Below, one piece after another: positions 19,812 through 29,390 of a stretch of 56,578 nucleotides of DNA. The translations under genes and the position numbers were made by a program. The notes under the pieces are model-generated. The model was not told the DNA's origin, made no database searches, and was given only the letters and a program-made list of their open reading frames with translations. Origin of the DNA: Nitrococcus mobilis (GTDB taxonomy: Bacteria > Pseudomonadota > Gammaproteobacteria > Nitrococcales > Nitrococcaceae); assembly GCA_024102725.1 (NCBI GenBank), contig JAGFJL010000132.1, positions 1 through 56,578 on the forward strand, written 5' to 3'. Numbering within the stretch: position 1 is the stretch's first letter; every line of letters begins with the position of its first letter.

Positions 19812-20261
19812 ATGAAGCTCAATACGATGCGACTCCTGTTTGCCTTGACGATAGCGCCGCCGCTCGCCCAGGCGGCTCCTAACCTGTCCGACATCATGAC
19901 CCCCGGCTTGTGGGAAACAACCGTCAACATGCAAATCGACGGAATGCCGATGAGCCTGCCGGCTCAGACCATTCGCCGGTGTGTCACGCAGAAAAACCTC
20001 GACGAAAACTTCGGCCTTCCGAACCCTCAAACACAAGGCAACGTAACATGCCAGGCAACCCGCATGGATCGCTCCGGCAATACTGTAGATTGGGGCTTGG
20101 CTTGCACCGGAGAAGGCACCCTGGAAGCGGACGGCACAGCGACCTTCGATTCGCCTGAGGCGTACCACGCAACCATCCATATGACCGGCACCATGCAGGG
20201 CCGCCAGATCCGGATGATCCAAAATCTGCAAGGCCGGCGCATCGGCAAATGTCAAGGTTAA
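19812..20261 (+). CDS. DUF3617-family secreted protein
   Basis: A 149-residue protein with a signal peptide (MKLNTMRLLFALTIAPPLAQA, cut before APNL). The mature part starts SDIMTPGLWETTVNMQIDGM and continues PAQTIRRCVTQKNL, the conserved hallmark of DUF3617 (PGLWE, then a CxT motif), with further cysteines in VTCQATRMDRSGNTVDWGLAC likely forming disulfides. The function of the family is unknown; it is periplasmic. AGGAG lies 11 bases before the ATG at 19812, slightly long, and an upstream in-frame start at 19740 would bury the signal peptide, so the shorter form is preferred. Confidence 0.88.
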   Translation: MKLNTMRLLFALTIAPPLAQAAPNLSDIMTPGLWETTVNMQIDGMPMSLPAQTIRRCVTQKNLDENFGLPNPQTQGNVTCQATRMDRSGNTVDWGLACTGEGTLEADGTATFDSPEAYHATIHMTGTMQGRQIRMIQNLQGRRIGKCQG

Positions 20262-20405
20262 GCATACCCCACCCGCTGTGTGGACCGAACCGCTTTCCGT
20301 CCGGCGCGGGCGCGCGTTCGGTCTGAACAGGTGCGACGAGCCTCGTGCCATACACCCCGGTAAAGCGCTGGAACCCAAAACCCGCGCAACGGCCACTCCC
20401 CGCCT

Positions 20406-21233
20406 TCAGGCGTCACGGTGGGCGGCGGCGAACTGCTCCAGAGCGGCTTTTTTCTGCGCTAACAGATCATCGACTTCTTGGGGCTGCGTACGATTCCGGT
20501 CGATGAGCGCCGCAATCGTCTCGCTGCCGCGAACCACCTCGACCTCACCGCACTCGAGCGCGGCGACGACCGCCTCGGCGAGCGCCTCCGGCGGCTCGTA
20601 CTCGAAACCCTCCGCCGGACCGAATTCAAACCCCTCCTGCATTGGAGCCGCCATCGCGTCGGGATACGCCGTGACGACCTGAATACCTTCTCCGGCAAGC
20701 TCACGCCGCAGCGCTTCGCTGAAGCCGGCGATTCCGGCCTTGGCGGCCGTATAAGCCGCATAAAATGGCAAGCCCACGAGCCCCAGCACCGAAGATACGT
20801 TGACGATGGCCGCCTCGCCACTTTCCTTCAGTGCCGGCAAGGCCGCACGCGTATAATAAATAGGTGCAACGAGATTCGCATCGAGCTGGGCGCGAAGCTG
20901 TTCGGCCTCGATCTTCTCGAGACGCCCGCCCTGCACCACACTGACGTTGTTCACCAGGATATCGAGCGTGCCGAAACGCTCCAGCACCATGCGAATGACC
21001 CGCTCGCGCCAGGAATCGGGCACATCACTCGGGATCAATTGCACCTCCGGAGTCTCCTCCGGACGCTCTTCGCGGCTTACATCCTCCACCTGTTGCGCGG
21101 TCTCGCGCAGGCGCTGCTCGAACCGATCGCTCAGCGTCAACCGCACCCCCTTGCGGGCGAACGCCACTGCGATCGCGCGACCAATGCTGTTGCCCGCCCC
21201 CGTGATGAGAGCCGACTTTCCTGCGATTTGCAT
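20406..21233 (-). CDS. Short-chain dehydrogenase/reductase
   Basis: A 275-residue classical SDR. ALITGAGNSIGRAIAVAFAR is the NAD(P)-binding glycine motif, DILVNNVSVVQGG the NNxG-type strand (with NVSV replacing NAG), VNVSSVLGLVGLPFYAAYTA gives the catalytic Ser, and YTAAK carries the Tyr-x3-Lys pair. Substrate and cofactor preference cannot be set, although an Asp at the end of strand 2 (TLSDRF) favours NAD. GGAGGAG lies upstream of the ATG at 21233. It is a single-gene unit. Confidence 0.92.
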   Translation of the reverse strand: MQIAGKSALITGAGNSIGRAIAVAFARKGVRLTLSDRFEQRLRETAQQVEDVSREERPEETPEVQLIPSDVPDSWRERVIRMVLERFGTLDILVNNVSVVQGGRLEKIEAEQLRAQLDANLVAPIYYTRAALPALKESGEAAIVNVSSVLGLVGLPFYAAYTAAKAGIAGFSEALRRELAGEGIQVVTAYPDAMAAPMQEGFEFGPAEGFEYEPPEALAEAVVAALECGEVEVVRGSETIAALIDRNRTQPQEVDDLLAQKKAALEQFAAAHRDA

Positions 21234-21847
21234 CGCTGCTCCTCCATAGTAATCGAATACTAGGCCGATGCCGAAATCTGCCCCGCTACCGGCGGGCGAG
21301 ACCGTATATCGGCGGGCCGCCTCGCTCGCCGCTTACCACTCATCGCCTACCAGCATAGGTGAATATGCCATACCTGCACGGTGCCCGACGCACCGCCACA
21401 ATCGTGAATCGCCTGTTCGACCGCCATATTACCGCCGGCAACCGGAGCCAACGAGGCCTGGAGTGAGCCTCGGCGCTCGCAACTGGACACGACCCGATAT
21501 TCCGTGTGGCTGCAGCCGCAGCGCATCCGCACAAGCCGTGCTCAAGACGGTCGCATCAGAGCTCGCCCGCAAACTCCCGCTGGACATACCCCGGTAATGC
21601 CGTACTCTGTGCTGCCATGGTGGACACGAAGGCCGGATAATACTTTTTGACGAGCTGACAAAGGAACGCTCGCTCCGGGCGGTAGCTCACGTGGGGCCGC
21701 CCACTCCCGTACGGGCATTCCTGCGAGTCTGTACTGATCCTCGAACCAGCAGGCGCCGCGAGCAACGGCCAACTACCGATCGTTTCCGTGCCGGATTGGC
21801 GAGTCGATATCGCATACAGCCGAAAATTGAGATAAGCGCGCAAGTAC
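21234..21847. other. Intergenic region of 614 bases, no supported gene
   Basis: Short open frames exist on both strands, but none has convincing family features or a good ribosome binding site. The only notable item is a 28-base segment at 21583-21610 that recurs at 52568-52595. Confidence 0.5.
21583..21610 (+). repeat. Dispersed 28-base repeat, copy A
   Basis: GACATACCCCGGTAATGCC and the nine bases after it match 52568-52595 in 25 of 28 positions. Both copies lie in intergenic DNA on the same strand, within about 300 bases of a gene start. Confidence 0.5.
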
Positions 21848-22066
21848 ATGGGCTCGATTACAGATACAAATCAACAAACAGACACCTTGGAGAACATGCA
21901 TTGGGAGGATCACCGCGCCGGTGATCAACACTGCACCCGCTGCTCGACAGGATTTCCACAGCCTTGCGGCTGCGGCGGCACCATCCATGCCGCAATCGTG
22001 CGGCTTCCCACGAACGGCTTTGTTCAGCTCACCCGTTGCGACCGTTGTCGGCAGCCGCGGGAGTAA
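21848..22066 (+). CDS. Small cysteine-rich (zinc-ribbon-like) protein
   Basis: A 72-residue frame just upstream of hutH. The central part HRAGDQHCTRCSTGFPQPCG has CxxC and then CGCGG, and the end reads LTRCDRCRQPRE with another CxxC, so two treble pairs could hold one or two zinc ions. It may start at the inner ATG at 21896 (MHWEDHRAGD), which has TTGGAG close upstream. I do not recognise a named family, and the assignment as a gene rests on the regular cysteine spacing, so it is tentative. Confidence 0.5.
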   Translation: MGSITDTNQQTDTLENMHWEDHRAGDQHCTRCSTGFPQPCGCGGTIHAAIVRLPTNGFVQLTRCDRCRQPRE

Positions 22067-22207
22067 GTGTGGCGCCGCGCAGCAATGACGGTAAGCAAAA
22101 AACACATCACCTCGGTCTTGCGCTCTGCAGCATCTGTGATCGATCCGGCTCGACTTGACCGGCGGCCGGTGTAAATCTCTAGCAAGCGCTGATAAAGGCT
22201 GGAGCGC

Positions 22208-23728
22208 ATGCAAGCGAGTATCGAGCGGCTGGATCGCCCAATCATCGTGGCCATAGCCCGGCGCGAGGCGTACATTGCCCTGCCGCTGCCGCCGCGGACC
22301 GTCCGGCGGATTAACCAAGCGCGCCAACGGGTGGAAGCGCTCGCGGCCAGCGAAGAACCCATTTATGGTGTGACCACGGGCTTGGGTGCATTGGCCACGA
22401 CCACCATTGCGCCGGCGCATCGCCAGAGGCTGCAACACGCGCTGCTGCGCAGCCATGCCGCCGGCGTGGGCCCAACCATCGAGCCGGAAACGGTGCGCGC
22501 CATGATGGCGATCCGGGCGAAGACCTTAGCCATGGGTTACTCCGGTGTCCGTTTGCAGCTCGTAGAGGCGCTGATCCAAATGCTCAATGCTGGCGTGCTG
22601 CCCGCCGTCCCAGAACACGGCTCGCTGGGAGCGAGCGGCGACCTCGCCCCTTTGGCGCATATCGCACTGTGCCTATGCGGGGAAGGCTGGGCCCGGGTCG
22701 GCGGCGAACGCGTCGCCGCCGCGACCGCGCTGCAGGATCACGGCCTCACGCCCGTCGAGCTCGAGGTCAAGGAAGGACTGTCACTGATCAACGGCACCGA
22801 TGGCATGCTCTCGATGCTCATCCTCGGTCTTGACCGGTTCGCACAGTTGCTCGATACCGCCGATCTCACCGCGGCGATGAGCATCGAGGCCGGGTTCGGC
22901 ACCGATCGCGTCTTCCAAACCGAGCTGCAGCGCCTGCGCCCGCACCCTGGGCAAGAGGCGACGGCCGCGCGGTTGCGGCGGTTCCTGCAGAGCAGCCCGA
23001 TCCTCGCGCACCATCGCCACTCGGCTCATCTGGTGCAAGATGCTTACTCTTTTCGCTGCACGCCACAGGTGCACGGCGCGGCCCGGGATACCGCCGCCTT
23101 CGCCGCGCAGGTAGCAGAGCGCGAGTTGCACTCGGTAACCGACAACCCCGTAGTGCTCGCGGACGGCCGTATCGCGAGCACCGGCAACTTTCACGGCGAG
23201 CCGCTGGCCTTCGCGCTTGATTTTCTCGCCATCGCGGCCGCCGAGTTAGGCGCGATTGCCGAGCGGCGCATCGATCGGCTGTTGGATCCGCAACGCTCCC
23301 AGGGCTTGCCCGCTTTTCTCACACCCGAGCCCGGCATCAACTCGGGCCTGATGATCGCGCACTACACCGCCGCCTCATTGGCCGAGGAAAACCGCCGCCT
23401 CGCCAACCCAGCGAGCGTCGGCTCGCTGCCTACTTCGGCCATGCAGGAAGACCACAATTCCCTGGGCTGGAGCGCGGGCCGCAAGCTCTATCGTATCCTG
23501 GACAACATCACCGCGCTGTTGGCGATCGAGGCGCTGTGTGCGGCGCAGGCTCTGGATCTCAGAGCACCCCTGGCTCCCGCCCCGGCCACTGCCGGCGCGC
23601 GCGAACGGCTGCGCCGGGAAGTGCCGTTTCGCACCCGTGACGCGTTCGCCGCGCAGGACATCGAAGAGGCTGTGCAGCTTGTTCGCAGTGGCGCGCTGCT
23701 CGAGGCCGCGCAGCCGTATCCACGCTAG
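22208..23728 (+). CDS. hutH: Histidine ammonia-lyase (aromatic amino acid lyase family)
   Basis: A 506-residue lyase that eliminates ammonia from histidine to give urocanate. The self-processing MIO cofactor comes from Ala142-Ser143-Gly144 in GSLGASGDLAPLAH. YGVTTGLGALATTTI holds the catalytic Tyr loop. In LLRSHAAGVGP the Ser-His pair is the one that favours histidine over tyrosine or phenylalanine. FHGEPLAFALDFLAIAAAEL and SAMQEDHNSLGW are further family blocks. No other hut gene (hutU, hutI, hutG) lies within the window, so the enzyme is an orphan here; its residue at the selectivity site makes histidine the best guess. Confidence 0.9.
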   Translation: MQASIERLDRPIIVAIARREAYIALPLPPRTVRRINQARQRVEALAASEEPIYGVTTGLGALATTTIAPAHRQRLQHALLRSHAAGVGPTIEPETVRAMMAIRAKTLAMGYSGVRLQLVEALIQMLNAGVLPAVPEHGSLGASGDLAPLAHIALCLCGEGWARVGGERVAAATALQDHGLTPVELEVKEGLSLINGTDGMLSMLILGLDRFAQLLDTADLTAAMSIEAGFGTDRVFQTELQRLRPHPGQEATAARLRRFLQSSPILAHHRHSAHLVQDAYSFRCTPQVHGAARDTAAFAAQVAERELHSVTDNPVVLADGRIASTGNFHGEPLAFALDFLAIAAAELGAIAERRIDRLLDPQRSQGLPAFLTPEPGINSGLMIAHYTAASLAEENRRLANPASVGSLPTSAMQEDHNSLGWSAGRKLYRILDNITALLAIEALCAAQALDLRAPLAPAPATAGARERLRREVPFRTRDAFAAQDIEEAVQLVRSGALLEAAQPYPR

Positions 23729-23812
23729 GCGCGATGTATGCGGAAACCACCGGCAGCCAGCCTTGACAAGCGGAGACAGGCGGGCCGAGAGATCTAGAAA
23801 GGCACCGAAAAC

Positions 23813-24733
23813 ATGGCAGCAGGCTCCAAAAAGGTCATCATTGCAGCCCTTATCGGCAACAGCCTGATCGCAGTGACGAAATTTGCCGCCGGAGCGATCA
23901 CGGGCAGCTCGGCCATGCTCTCGGAAGGCATTCACTCGGTCGTAGATACCGGCAATCAAGGATTGCTGCTGTTCGGCCTCGCCCGATCGAACAGACCGGC
24001 CAATGCCCAGCACCCGTTCGGCCACGGCAAGGAAGTTTATTTCTGGTCCTTCGTCGTGGCTATTCTGCTCTTCGCCCTTGGCGCCGGCATCTCCATTTAC
24101 GAGGGGGTGGACCACATCTTGGCGCCGCAGCCGATCGTCAACCCCATGGTCAATTATGTCGTGCTCGGCCTGGCAATGATCTTCGAGGCAGGGGCCTGGT
24201 ACGTGGCCTTCCGGGAATTCAAGAGCGCAAAAGGCAACCTCGGCTATTTCGAGGCCGTGCACAAGGGCAAAGATCCGACTCTGTTCGTCGTGCTCTTCGA
24301 GGATTCCGCCGCCACGCTCGGGCTGCTGGTGGCGTTCGCGGGCATTTTCATCGGTCAGCTGACCGGCAACCTCTATCTGGATGGGGCGGCCTCGATTGTC
24401 ATCGGTTTGATCCTGGGCGGCACGGCGGCGTGGCTCGCTTACGAGACCAAGGGTTTGTTGATCGGCGAAAGCGCGGGAGCCGAGACGGTGAACGGCATCC
24501 GCGAGATCGCCCGCACCACCGCGGGAGTGATCCGGGTAAACGAGGTGCTGACCATGCACATGGGACCGGAGTACATCCTGGTCAATATCAGCGCCACCTT
24601 TGCCGATGACATCTCGGCAACGGAGCTCGAGAACAATATCGCCAACATGGACAAAAACATAAAGAATGCCTATCCGTTCATCCGACGGATTTTCATCGAG
24701 GCCGAAGACCGGCATACGCACGCAACAGCGTAG
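23813..24733 (+). CDS. Cation diffusion facilitator family transporter
   Basis: A 306-residue inner-membrane metal exporter with about six transmembrane helices. The first helices read VIIAALIGNSLIAVTKFAAG; HSVVDTGNQGLLLFG carries the His/Asp metal site of TM2, and HPFGHGKEVYFWSFVVAIL the conserved HPFGHGK(E/A) loop of CDF proteins. A cytoplasmic C-terminal domain follows (VRTVNG-like EVLTMHMGPEYILVNISATF), which in relatives dimerises on metal binding. Unusually, TM5 has FEDSAATLG in place of the common HxxxD pair. The exported ion (zinc, iron, cobalt or manganese) cannot be fixed. AAGG precedes the ATG. Confidence 0.92.
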   Translation: MAAGSKKVIIAALIGNSLIAVTKFAAGAITGSSAMLSEGIHSVVDTGNQGLLLFGLARSNRPANAQHPFGHGKEVYFWSFVVAILLFALGAGISIYEGVDHILAPQPIVNPMVNYVVLGLAMIFEAGAWYVAFREFKSAKGNLGYFEAVHKGKDPTLFVVLFEDSAATLGLLVAFAGIFIGQLTGNLYLDGAASIVIGLILGGTAAWLAYETKGLLIGESAGAETVNGIREIARTTAGVIRVNEVLTMHMGPEYILVNISATFADDISATELENNIANMDKNIKNAYPFIRRIFIEAEDRHTHATA

Positions 24734-24935
24734 CGTCCGCCCACTGCCCACCGCGGCCATGCAAAAAGATCACTTCAACAAATCCCTCTTATGCAGCAAT
24801 GGGCCGTCCGCCACATGCTCACGCTGACCCCAATCCTCAAGCCGTCCATCGTCCGAAAAACTGTAACAAAATCAGCTCGGATTATGCCTCATGACATCCG
24901 AGCCACAGTGGCGGCCTAGGCGTTAAAATTAAAGT

Positions 24936-25304
24936 ATGACGACATTCGACCGCATTGCCGAGCAACGCATCGCCGAGGCCATCGAGCGCAGCGAGCTCTC
25001 GAACCTTCCCGGTGCGGGCAAGCCGCTCGAGCTCGACGACGACACGCTGATCCCGGAGGAGTTGCGGCTGGCTTACCGCGTTCTAAAAAATGCCGGTTGC
25101 GTGCCGCCGGAAATCGAACGGTTGCGTGAAATTCGCAACTTGCGACAACTCCTCTCGACCCTCGATGACGAGACCACCCGCCGGCGTGCTCTGCTGCGCC
25201 TCAATCTACTGATGGCACAAACCTCGGCCGGCCGCCGCCACGGCGATTTGCGCATCGAGCAGGCGTACTGCGAGAAAATTGCCGAGCGGCTCGGAAGCTC
25301 CTGA
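24936..25304 (+). CDS. DUF1992 protein (DnaJ homologue subfamily C member 28-like domain)
   Basis: A 122-residue protein consisting entirely of the DUF1992 domain: FDRIAEQRIAEAIERSELSN at the start, then LPGAGKPLELDDDTLIPEEL, the invariant GxGKPL motif, and RLAYRVLKNAGCVPPEIERL. The domain also occurs in eukaryotic DNAJC28. The function is unknown. It stands alone, 200 bases after the CDF gene and about 125 before the hydroxybutyrate dehydrogenase. Confidence 0.9.
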   Translation: MTTFDRIAEQRIAEAIERSELSNLPGAGKPLELDDDTLIPEELRLAYRVLKNAGCVPPEIERLREIRNLRQLLSTLDDETTRRRALLRLNLLMAQTSAGRRHGDLRIEQAYCEKIAERLGSS

Positions 25305-25430
25305 ACCCGCTGATCTCGCACCGCCCGATAAACGGGGACTACGCGTTCCTGGCAAATTCCCCAAGATAGACCCGTTATGCTTAGATAGACGGTGACGGGC
25401 CATGCTGGATCGGCACAGGAGTAATCGGCA

Positions 25431-26231
25431 ATGAACCGGGAAAAGAGCATGCGCTTGCAGGACAAGGTCGCCATCATTACGGGTGCCGCCAGCGGCATCG
25501 GCAAGGAAATCGCCAGCTGCTTTGCGCGCGCGGGTGCCAAGGTTGCGATCGCCGATCTCGATCGCAACGGCGCCGAGCAGGCGGCCGAAGAGCTCAAATC
25601 CGCCGGCCATCAGGCGATCGGCATCGCCATGGACGTGACCGACGAGGCTCAGGTCGAGGCCGGTACCGACAAAGCGGCCGAAGCGCTCGGCGGTATCGAC
25701 ATACTGGTGAGCAATGCCGGTATCCAGCTCGTCGATCCAATCGAGGAGTTCGACTTCGGCAAGTGGAAAAAGCTGCTCGCCATCCACCTCGACGGCGCCT
25801 TTCTGACCACCCGCGCGGCGCTGCGCCGGATGTACCGGCAGGGACGCGGCGGCAGCGTAATCTACATGGGCTCGGTGCACTCCAAGGAGGCCTCGGTCCT
25901 GAAAGCGCCCTATGTCACCGCCAAGCACGGCCTGATCGGCCTCGCCAAGGTGGTCGCCAAGGAAGGCGCCAAGCACGGAGTGCGTGCCAATGTCATCTGT
26001 CCGGGCTTCGTGCGCACGCCGTTGGTCGACAAGCAGATCCCTGAGCAGGCCCGGGACCTCGGCATCTCCGAGGAGGAGGTCGTCAAGAACGTGATGCTCA
26101 AAGAGACCGTGGACGGTGAGTTCACGACAATTGAGGACGTCGCTGAGGCGGCGCTGTTCTTCGCCGCCTTCGAGAGCAACGCGCTCACCGGCCAATCGCT
26201 GGTGGTGAGCCATGGCTGGTTCATGCAATGA
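25431..26231 (+). CDS. 3-Hydroxybutyrate dehydrogenase (SDR)
   Basis: A 266-residue SDR that interconverts 3-hydroxybutyrate and acetoacetate with NAD, used in polyhydroxybutyrate breakdown. [17 protein letters not shown] is the cofactor motif and AIADLDR ends strand 2 with Asp, favouring [23 protein letters not shown] combines the serine, the HxK pair and YVTAK, a combination diagnostic of this enzyme, followed by [25 protein letters not shown] lies nine bases before the ATG at 25431. A start at 25449 (MRLQDKVAI) would give the family's typical 260 residues. Confidence 0.9.
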   Translation: MNREKSMRLQDKVAIITGAASGIGKEIASCFARAGAKVAIADLDRNGAEQAAEELKSAGHQAIGIAMDVTDEAQVEAGTDKAAEALGGIDILVSNAGIQLVDPIEEFDFGKWKKLLAIHLDGAFLTTRAALRRMYRQGRGGSVIYMGSVHSKEASVLKAPYVTAKHGLIGLAKVVAKEGAKHGVRANVICPGFVRTPLVDKQIPEQARDLGISEEEVVKNVMLKETVDGEFTTIEDVAEAALFFAAFESNALTGQSLVVSHGWFMQ

Positions 26232-26360
26232 CCGCCGGCGCGCGCACCGCGAACCAACATGAACGCGCGAGCCTGCGATGCCTTTGCCCGGGTTGCTGCG
26301 CAGGCAAGCGGCAGACTATGCTCCCTGTATACCGGCTGCATAGTGTGGTGCGTGGCTGAT

Positions 26361-26765
26361 ATGAGCATTCAAGTCGAGTTGTCCACCCTGGCCGATACCG
26401 TCACGCGGTATCGCTTTGCCTACCTGCTTACCGTCGGCGCAGCGGGGCCGCCCCACGCGGTGGCGGTAATGCCCAGGATCGACGGCGGCGTGTTTACCGT
26501 AGAGGGCCTCGGGCGGCGCACCCGGAGCAATCTGTGCGCGCGCCCCGTCATCACCCTGGTCTGGCCGCCCGAATCGCTGGACGGATACTCGCTGATCGTC
26601 GACGGCGAGACCGCGACGGACGGGGATTCGGTGCGGATCACCCCGATGCGGGCCGTACTGCACCGGCCGGCGCGCCGGCCCGAACCCGTCACTGAAGGAG
26701 CCTGCGGGTCGGATTGCATCGAGCTGCCGCTGCCCGCAGGATCCACAGCGACTGAGCCGAAGTGA
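26361..26765 (+). CDS. Pyridoxamine 5'-phosphate oxidase-fold protein
   Basis: A 134-residue single-domain split barrel. RFAYLLTVGAAGPPHAVAVM and VFTVEGLGRRTRSNLCARPV are the first strands and FMN-phosphate loop of PNPOx-like proteins, and VITLVWPPESLDGYSLIVDG completes the barrel. The substrate is unknown. The ATG at 26361 is selected because the upstream in-frame region back to 26259 has no family similarity. The last 30 residues are Pro/Arg-rich with two cysteines and are probably disordered. Confidence 0.72.
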   Translation: MSIQVELSTLADTVTRYRFAYLLTVGAAGPPHAVAVMPRIDGGVFTVEGLGRRTRSNLCARPVITLVWPPESLDGYSLIVDGETATDGDSVRITPMRAVLHRPARRPEPVTEGACGSDCIELPLPAGSTATEPK

Positions 26766-26978
26766 CCGAGCAAGGCCCCGAGCGATTCGTTCGCCGGTTC
26801 CGCAAGCATCCGGGACCCGCCCAGCAACGGACCACGGATCGCACCGCCGGGAATCCCGGGCTGCTCAACAAAAGCCTACTTTCTGATCGGAGCTTGACCT
26901 CGCGCTCACGCGGCCCAAACTAGCCGGGTGCGGTAAAAACAATCGATGCGCAACCCCGAACAGGATAGGAACGCCGGA

Positions 26979-29390
26979 ATGGTCATACCCAAGCCGCTGA
27001 ATCCAGAAGAGCTCTATCGGCGCTGTGATCCGAAGACCTTCGACTTCGAGACCACCGCGGAGTTGGAGCCATTTAACGAAATCGTCGGCCAAAATCGGGT
27101 TCTTGAGACGCTCAGGTTCGGCACCGGAATCAACAGCGAAGGCTACAATCTGTTCGTACTCGGCCCACCCGGGATCGGCAAGCACGAGGTGGTGGAAAAG
27201 TTCCTACATGCGCGGGCAGCCGACGAGCCCACCCCGTCGGATTGGGTCTACATCAACAACTTCACCAACCCCCATAAACCCCGCTTGATCGAGCTCTCCG
27301 CGGGCCGCGGCGAGCGTTTTCGGGAGGAGCTGGAGCAGTTGGTACAGGAGTTGCGCAGCGCCATTCCCGCCACCTTCGAAAGCGAAGAGTATCAAAGCCG
27401 GCTGCACGATTTGCAGCAAGAATTCGGCCAGCGCCAACAGGAAGCGTTCCGCGAGATTCAGGAGGAAGCCGATAAGCACGATATCGCATTGACCCAGACG
27501 CAAAGCGGTTTCACCTTTGCGCCGCGGCGCAACGGCGAGGTGTTGCGCCTGGAGAGCTATCGCGCCTTGCCGGAAGAAGAGCGCCAAGAATTCGAGCGCA
27601 CCATCGAGCAACTCCAAGAGCGCTTGCAGCAGGTCATTCAACAAATGCCGCGCTGGCGCAAGGAAACCCAAAACCGAATCAACGAACTCAATGAGGAAAT
27701 GGCGCTGTTCGCAGTGGGTCATCTCCTCGATGAGTTCCGGGCGAATTATCAGGATTGCCCACGCATTCTGGAACATCTGGATGCGATCCAGAAAGACGTG
27801 ATCGAAAACGTCGGGGCATTCATCAGTCAGGACAATCACAACCGCGCCGCAGAGCAACTCCTCAATCGATACCTGGCCAATGTACTGATCGACAACGCAC
27901 AACAGCAGGGCGCACCCGTTGTCTACGATGACATGCCCACCCACCAGCATCTGATCGGTCGTATCGAGCATCATGTCCAGCAAGGGGCCTTGCTCACCGA
28001 CTTCCGGTTGATTCGCCCCGGCGTACTGCACCAAGCCAACGGCGGCTATCTGATACTCGACGTCCGCAAGCTGTTGATGCAACCGTTCGCTTGGGAGAGC
28101 CTCAAGCGCGCCCTGTACTCGAATCAAATCAAAACCGAGTCGCTGGAGCAGCTCTACAGCCTGATGAGCACCGTATCCTTGGAGCCGGAACCGGTGCCGC
28201 TCAATCTCAAGGTGGTGCTGCTCGGCGAGCGCCTGCTCTACTATCTGCTCTCGGCTTTCGATCCCGACTTCCTGGAGCTGTTCAAGGTACAGGCCGATTT
28301 TGAGGAAGACGTGGCGCGCACCGTTGAATCGACCCAGCACTACGCGCGGCTGATCGGCACCATGGCCCGGCAAGAGAATCTGCTGGCGCTCGATACGAGC
28401 GGCGTCGCCCGCGTGATCGAACACGGCAGCCGGTTGGCCGACGACAGCGAGCGGCTCACGACCCATAACCGCGCCATCTTCGATCTTCTGCGCGAAGCCC
28501 ATTACTGGGCGTCGAGCGCCGGCAGCGACCGAATTAGCAGCCAGCACGTGCAACAAGCCATCGATCATCAGATCTACCGTGCCTCGCGGGTGCGCGAAAG
28601 CATAGAACGGGCCATTCACCGCGGCACGATCATGATCGACACCGCCGGGAAGGCCGTAGGCCGCGTGAATGGGTTATCCATCATCCAGCTCGGCGGTTAT
28701 GCATTCGGACGCCCGACGCGGATCACGGCGACCGCGCGGCTCGGTCGTGGCAACATGGTGGATATCGAGCGCGAGGCTAAATTAGGTGGGAACATCCATT
28801 CCAAAGGAGTGATGATCCTGTCCAACTTTCTCGCCTCTCGCTATGCCCGGGACCGCCCGTTGTCCTTATCGGCCAGCCTCGCCTTCGAGCAATCCTATGG
28901 CATGGTGGACGGTGACAGCGCTTCGGTGGCCGAGTTCTGCGCGCTCATCTCCGTGCTTGCCGATACGCCGCTCAAACAGTCGCTTGCGGTCACCGGCTCG
29001 GTGAACCAGCACGGCCAAATCCAAGCCGTCGGCGGCGTGAACGAGAAAATCGAGGGCTTTTTCGATATCTGCAAAAAGCAACACCTCGACGGAACGCACG
29101 GCGTGCTGCTACCCGCCGCCAACATCCCCCATTTAATGCTCCGCCATGATGTCGTGGAGGCGGTCCGCGACGGGCGCTTCCATGTCTACCCGGTGAGCAC
29201 CGTGGACGAGGCATTGGCTTTGCTGACCGGCATGGAGGCCGGCGAGCGCGGCTCAGACGGCCAGTATCCGGCCGATTCCGTCAACCACCGAGTCGAACAG
29301 CGTCTGCGTGAGCTCGCTGAGCTGGCGCGCCGCGTGCATGGCGGCAATGACGAGCGCGTGGAGCAGCGCAAGGACAATGGCGACGAGTAA
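26979..29390 (+). CDS. Lon-family ATP-dependent protease (LonB/LonC-like, AAA plus Lon domain)
   Basis: About 803 residues. KPLNPEELYRRCDPKTFDFE is the conserved start of this subgroup (annotated in E. coli as the Lon-like YcbZ). Walker A is LGPPGIGKHEVV, followed by a coiled-coil insertion (about residues 130-250) and the sensor region ANGGYLILDVRKLL. The C-terminal proteolytic domain has the Ser-Lys dyad: serine in VDGDSASVAE and lysine in VGGVNEKIEGF, 43 residues apart as in Lon. It degrades damaged or regulatory proteins in the cytoplasm. AGGA upstream supports the start at 26979; an ATG at 26946 would add 11 residues. Its stop lies inside the next gene. Confidence 0.92.
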   Translation: MVIPKPLNPEELYRRCDPKTFDFETTAELEPFNEIVGQNRVLETLRFGTGINSEGYNLFVLGPPGIGKHEVVEKFLHARAADEPTPSDWVYINNFTNPHKPRLIELSAGRGERFREELEQLVQELRSAIPATFESEEYQSRLHDLQQEFGQRQQEAFREIQEEADKHDIALTQTQSGFTFAPRRNGEVLRLESYRALPEEERQEFERTIEQLQERLQQVIQQMPRWRKETQNRINELNEEMALFAVGHLLDEFRANYQDCPRILEHLDAIQKDVIENVGAFISQDNHNRAAEQLLNRYLANVLIDNAQQQGAPVVYDDMPTHQHLIGRIEHHVQQGALLTDFRLIRPGVLHQANGGYLILDVRKLLMQPFAWESLKRALYSNQIKTESLEQLYSLMSTVSLEPEPVPLNLKVVLLGERLLYYLLSAFDPDFLELFKVQADFEEDVARTVESTQHYARLIGTMARQENLLALDTSGVARVIEHGSRLADDSERLTTHNRAIFDLLREAHYWASSAGSDRISSQHVQQAIDHQIYRASRVRESIERAIHRGTIMIDTAGKAVGRVNGLSIIQLGGYAFGRPTRITATARLGRGNMVDIEREAKLGGNIHSKGVMILSNFLASRYARDRPLSLSASLAFEQSYGMVDGDSASVAEFCALISVLADTPLKQSLAVTGSVNQHGQIQAVGGVNEKIEGFFDICKKQHLDGTHGVLLPAANIPHLMLRHDVVEAVRDGRFHVYPVSTVDEALALLTGMEAGERGSDGQYPADSVNHRVEQRLRELAELARRVHGGNDERVEQRKDNGDE

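Noticed and set aside
19424..19930. A 168-codon minus-strand frame
   Set aside because: It overlaps the DUF3617 gene's signal peptide region and looks like low-complexity noise.
23375..24760. A 461-codon minus-strand frame across the hutH end and the CDF gene
   Set aside because: It spans two well-supported genes and shows no family features.
27204..28619. A 471-codon minus-strand open frame inside the Lon-like gene
   Set aside because: No domain; the composition is the complement of the Lon-like coding sequence, which has catalytic residues on the plus strand.
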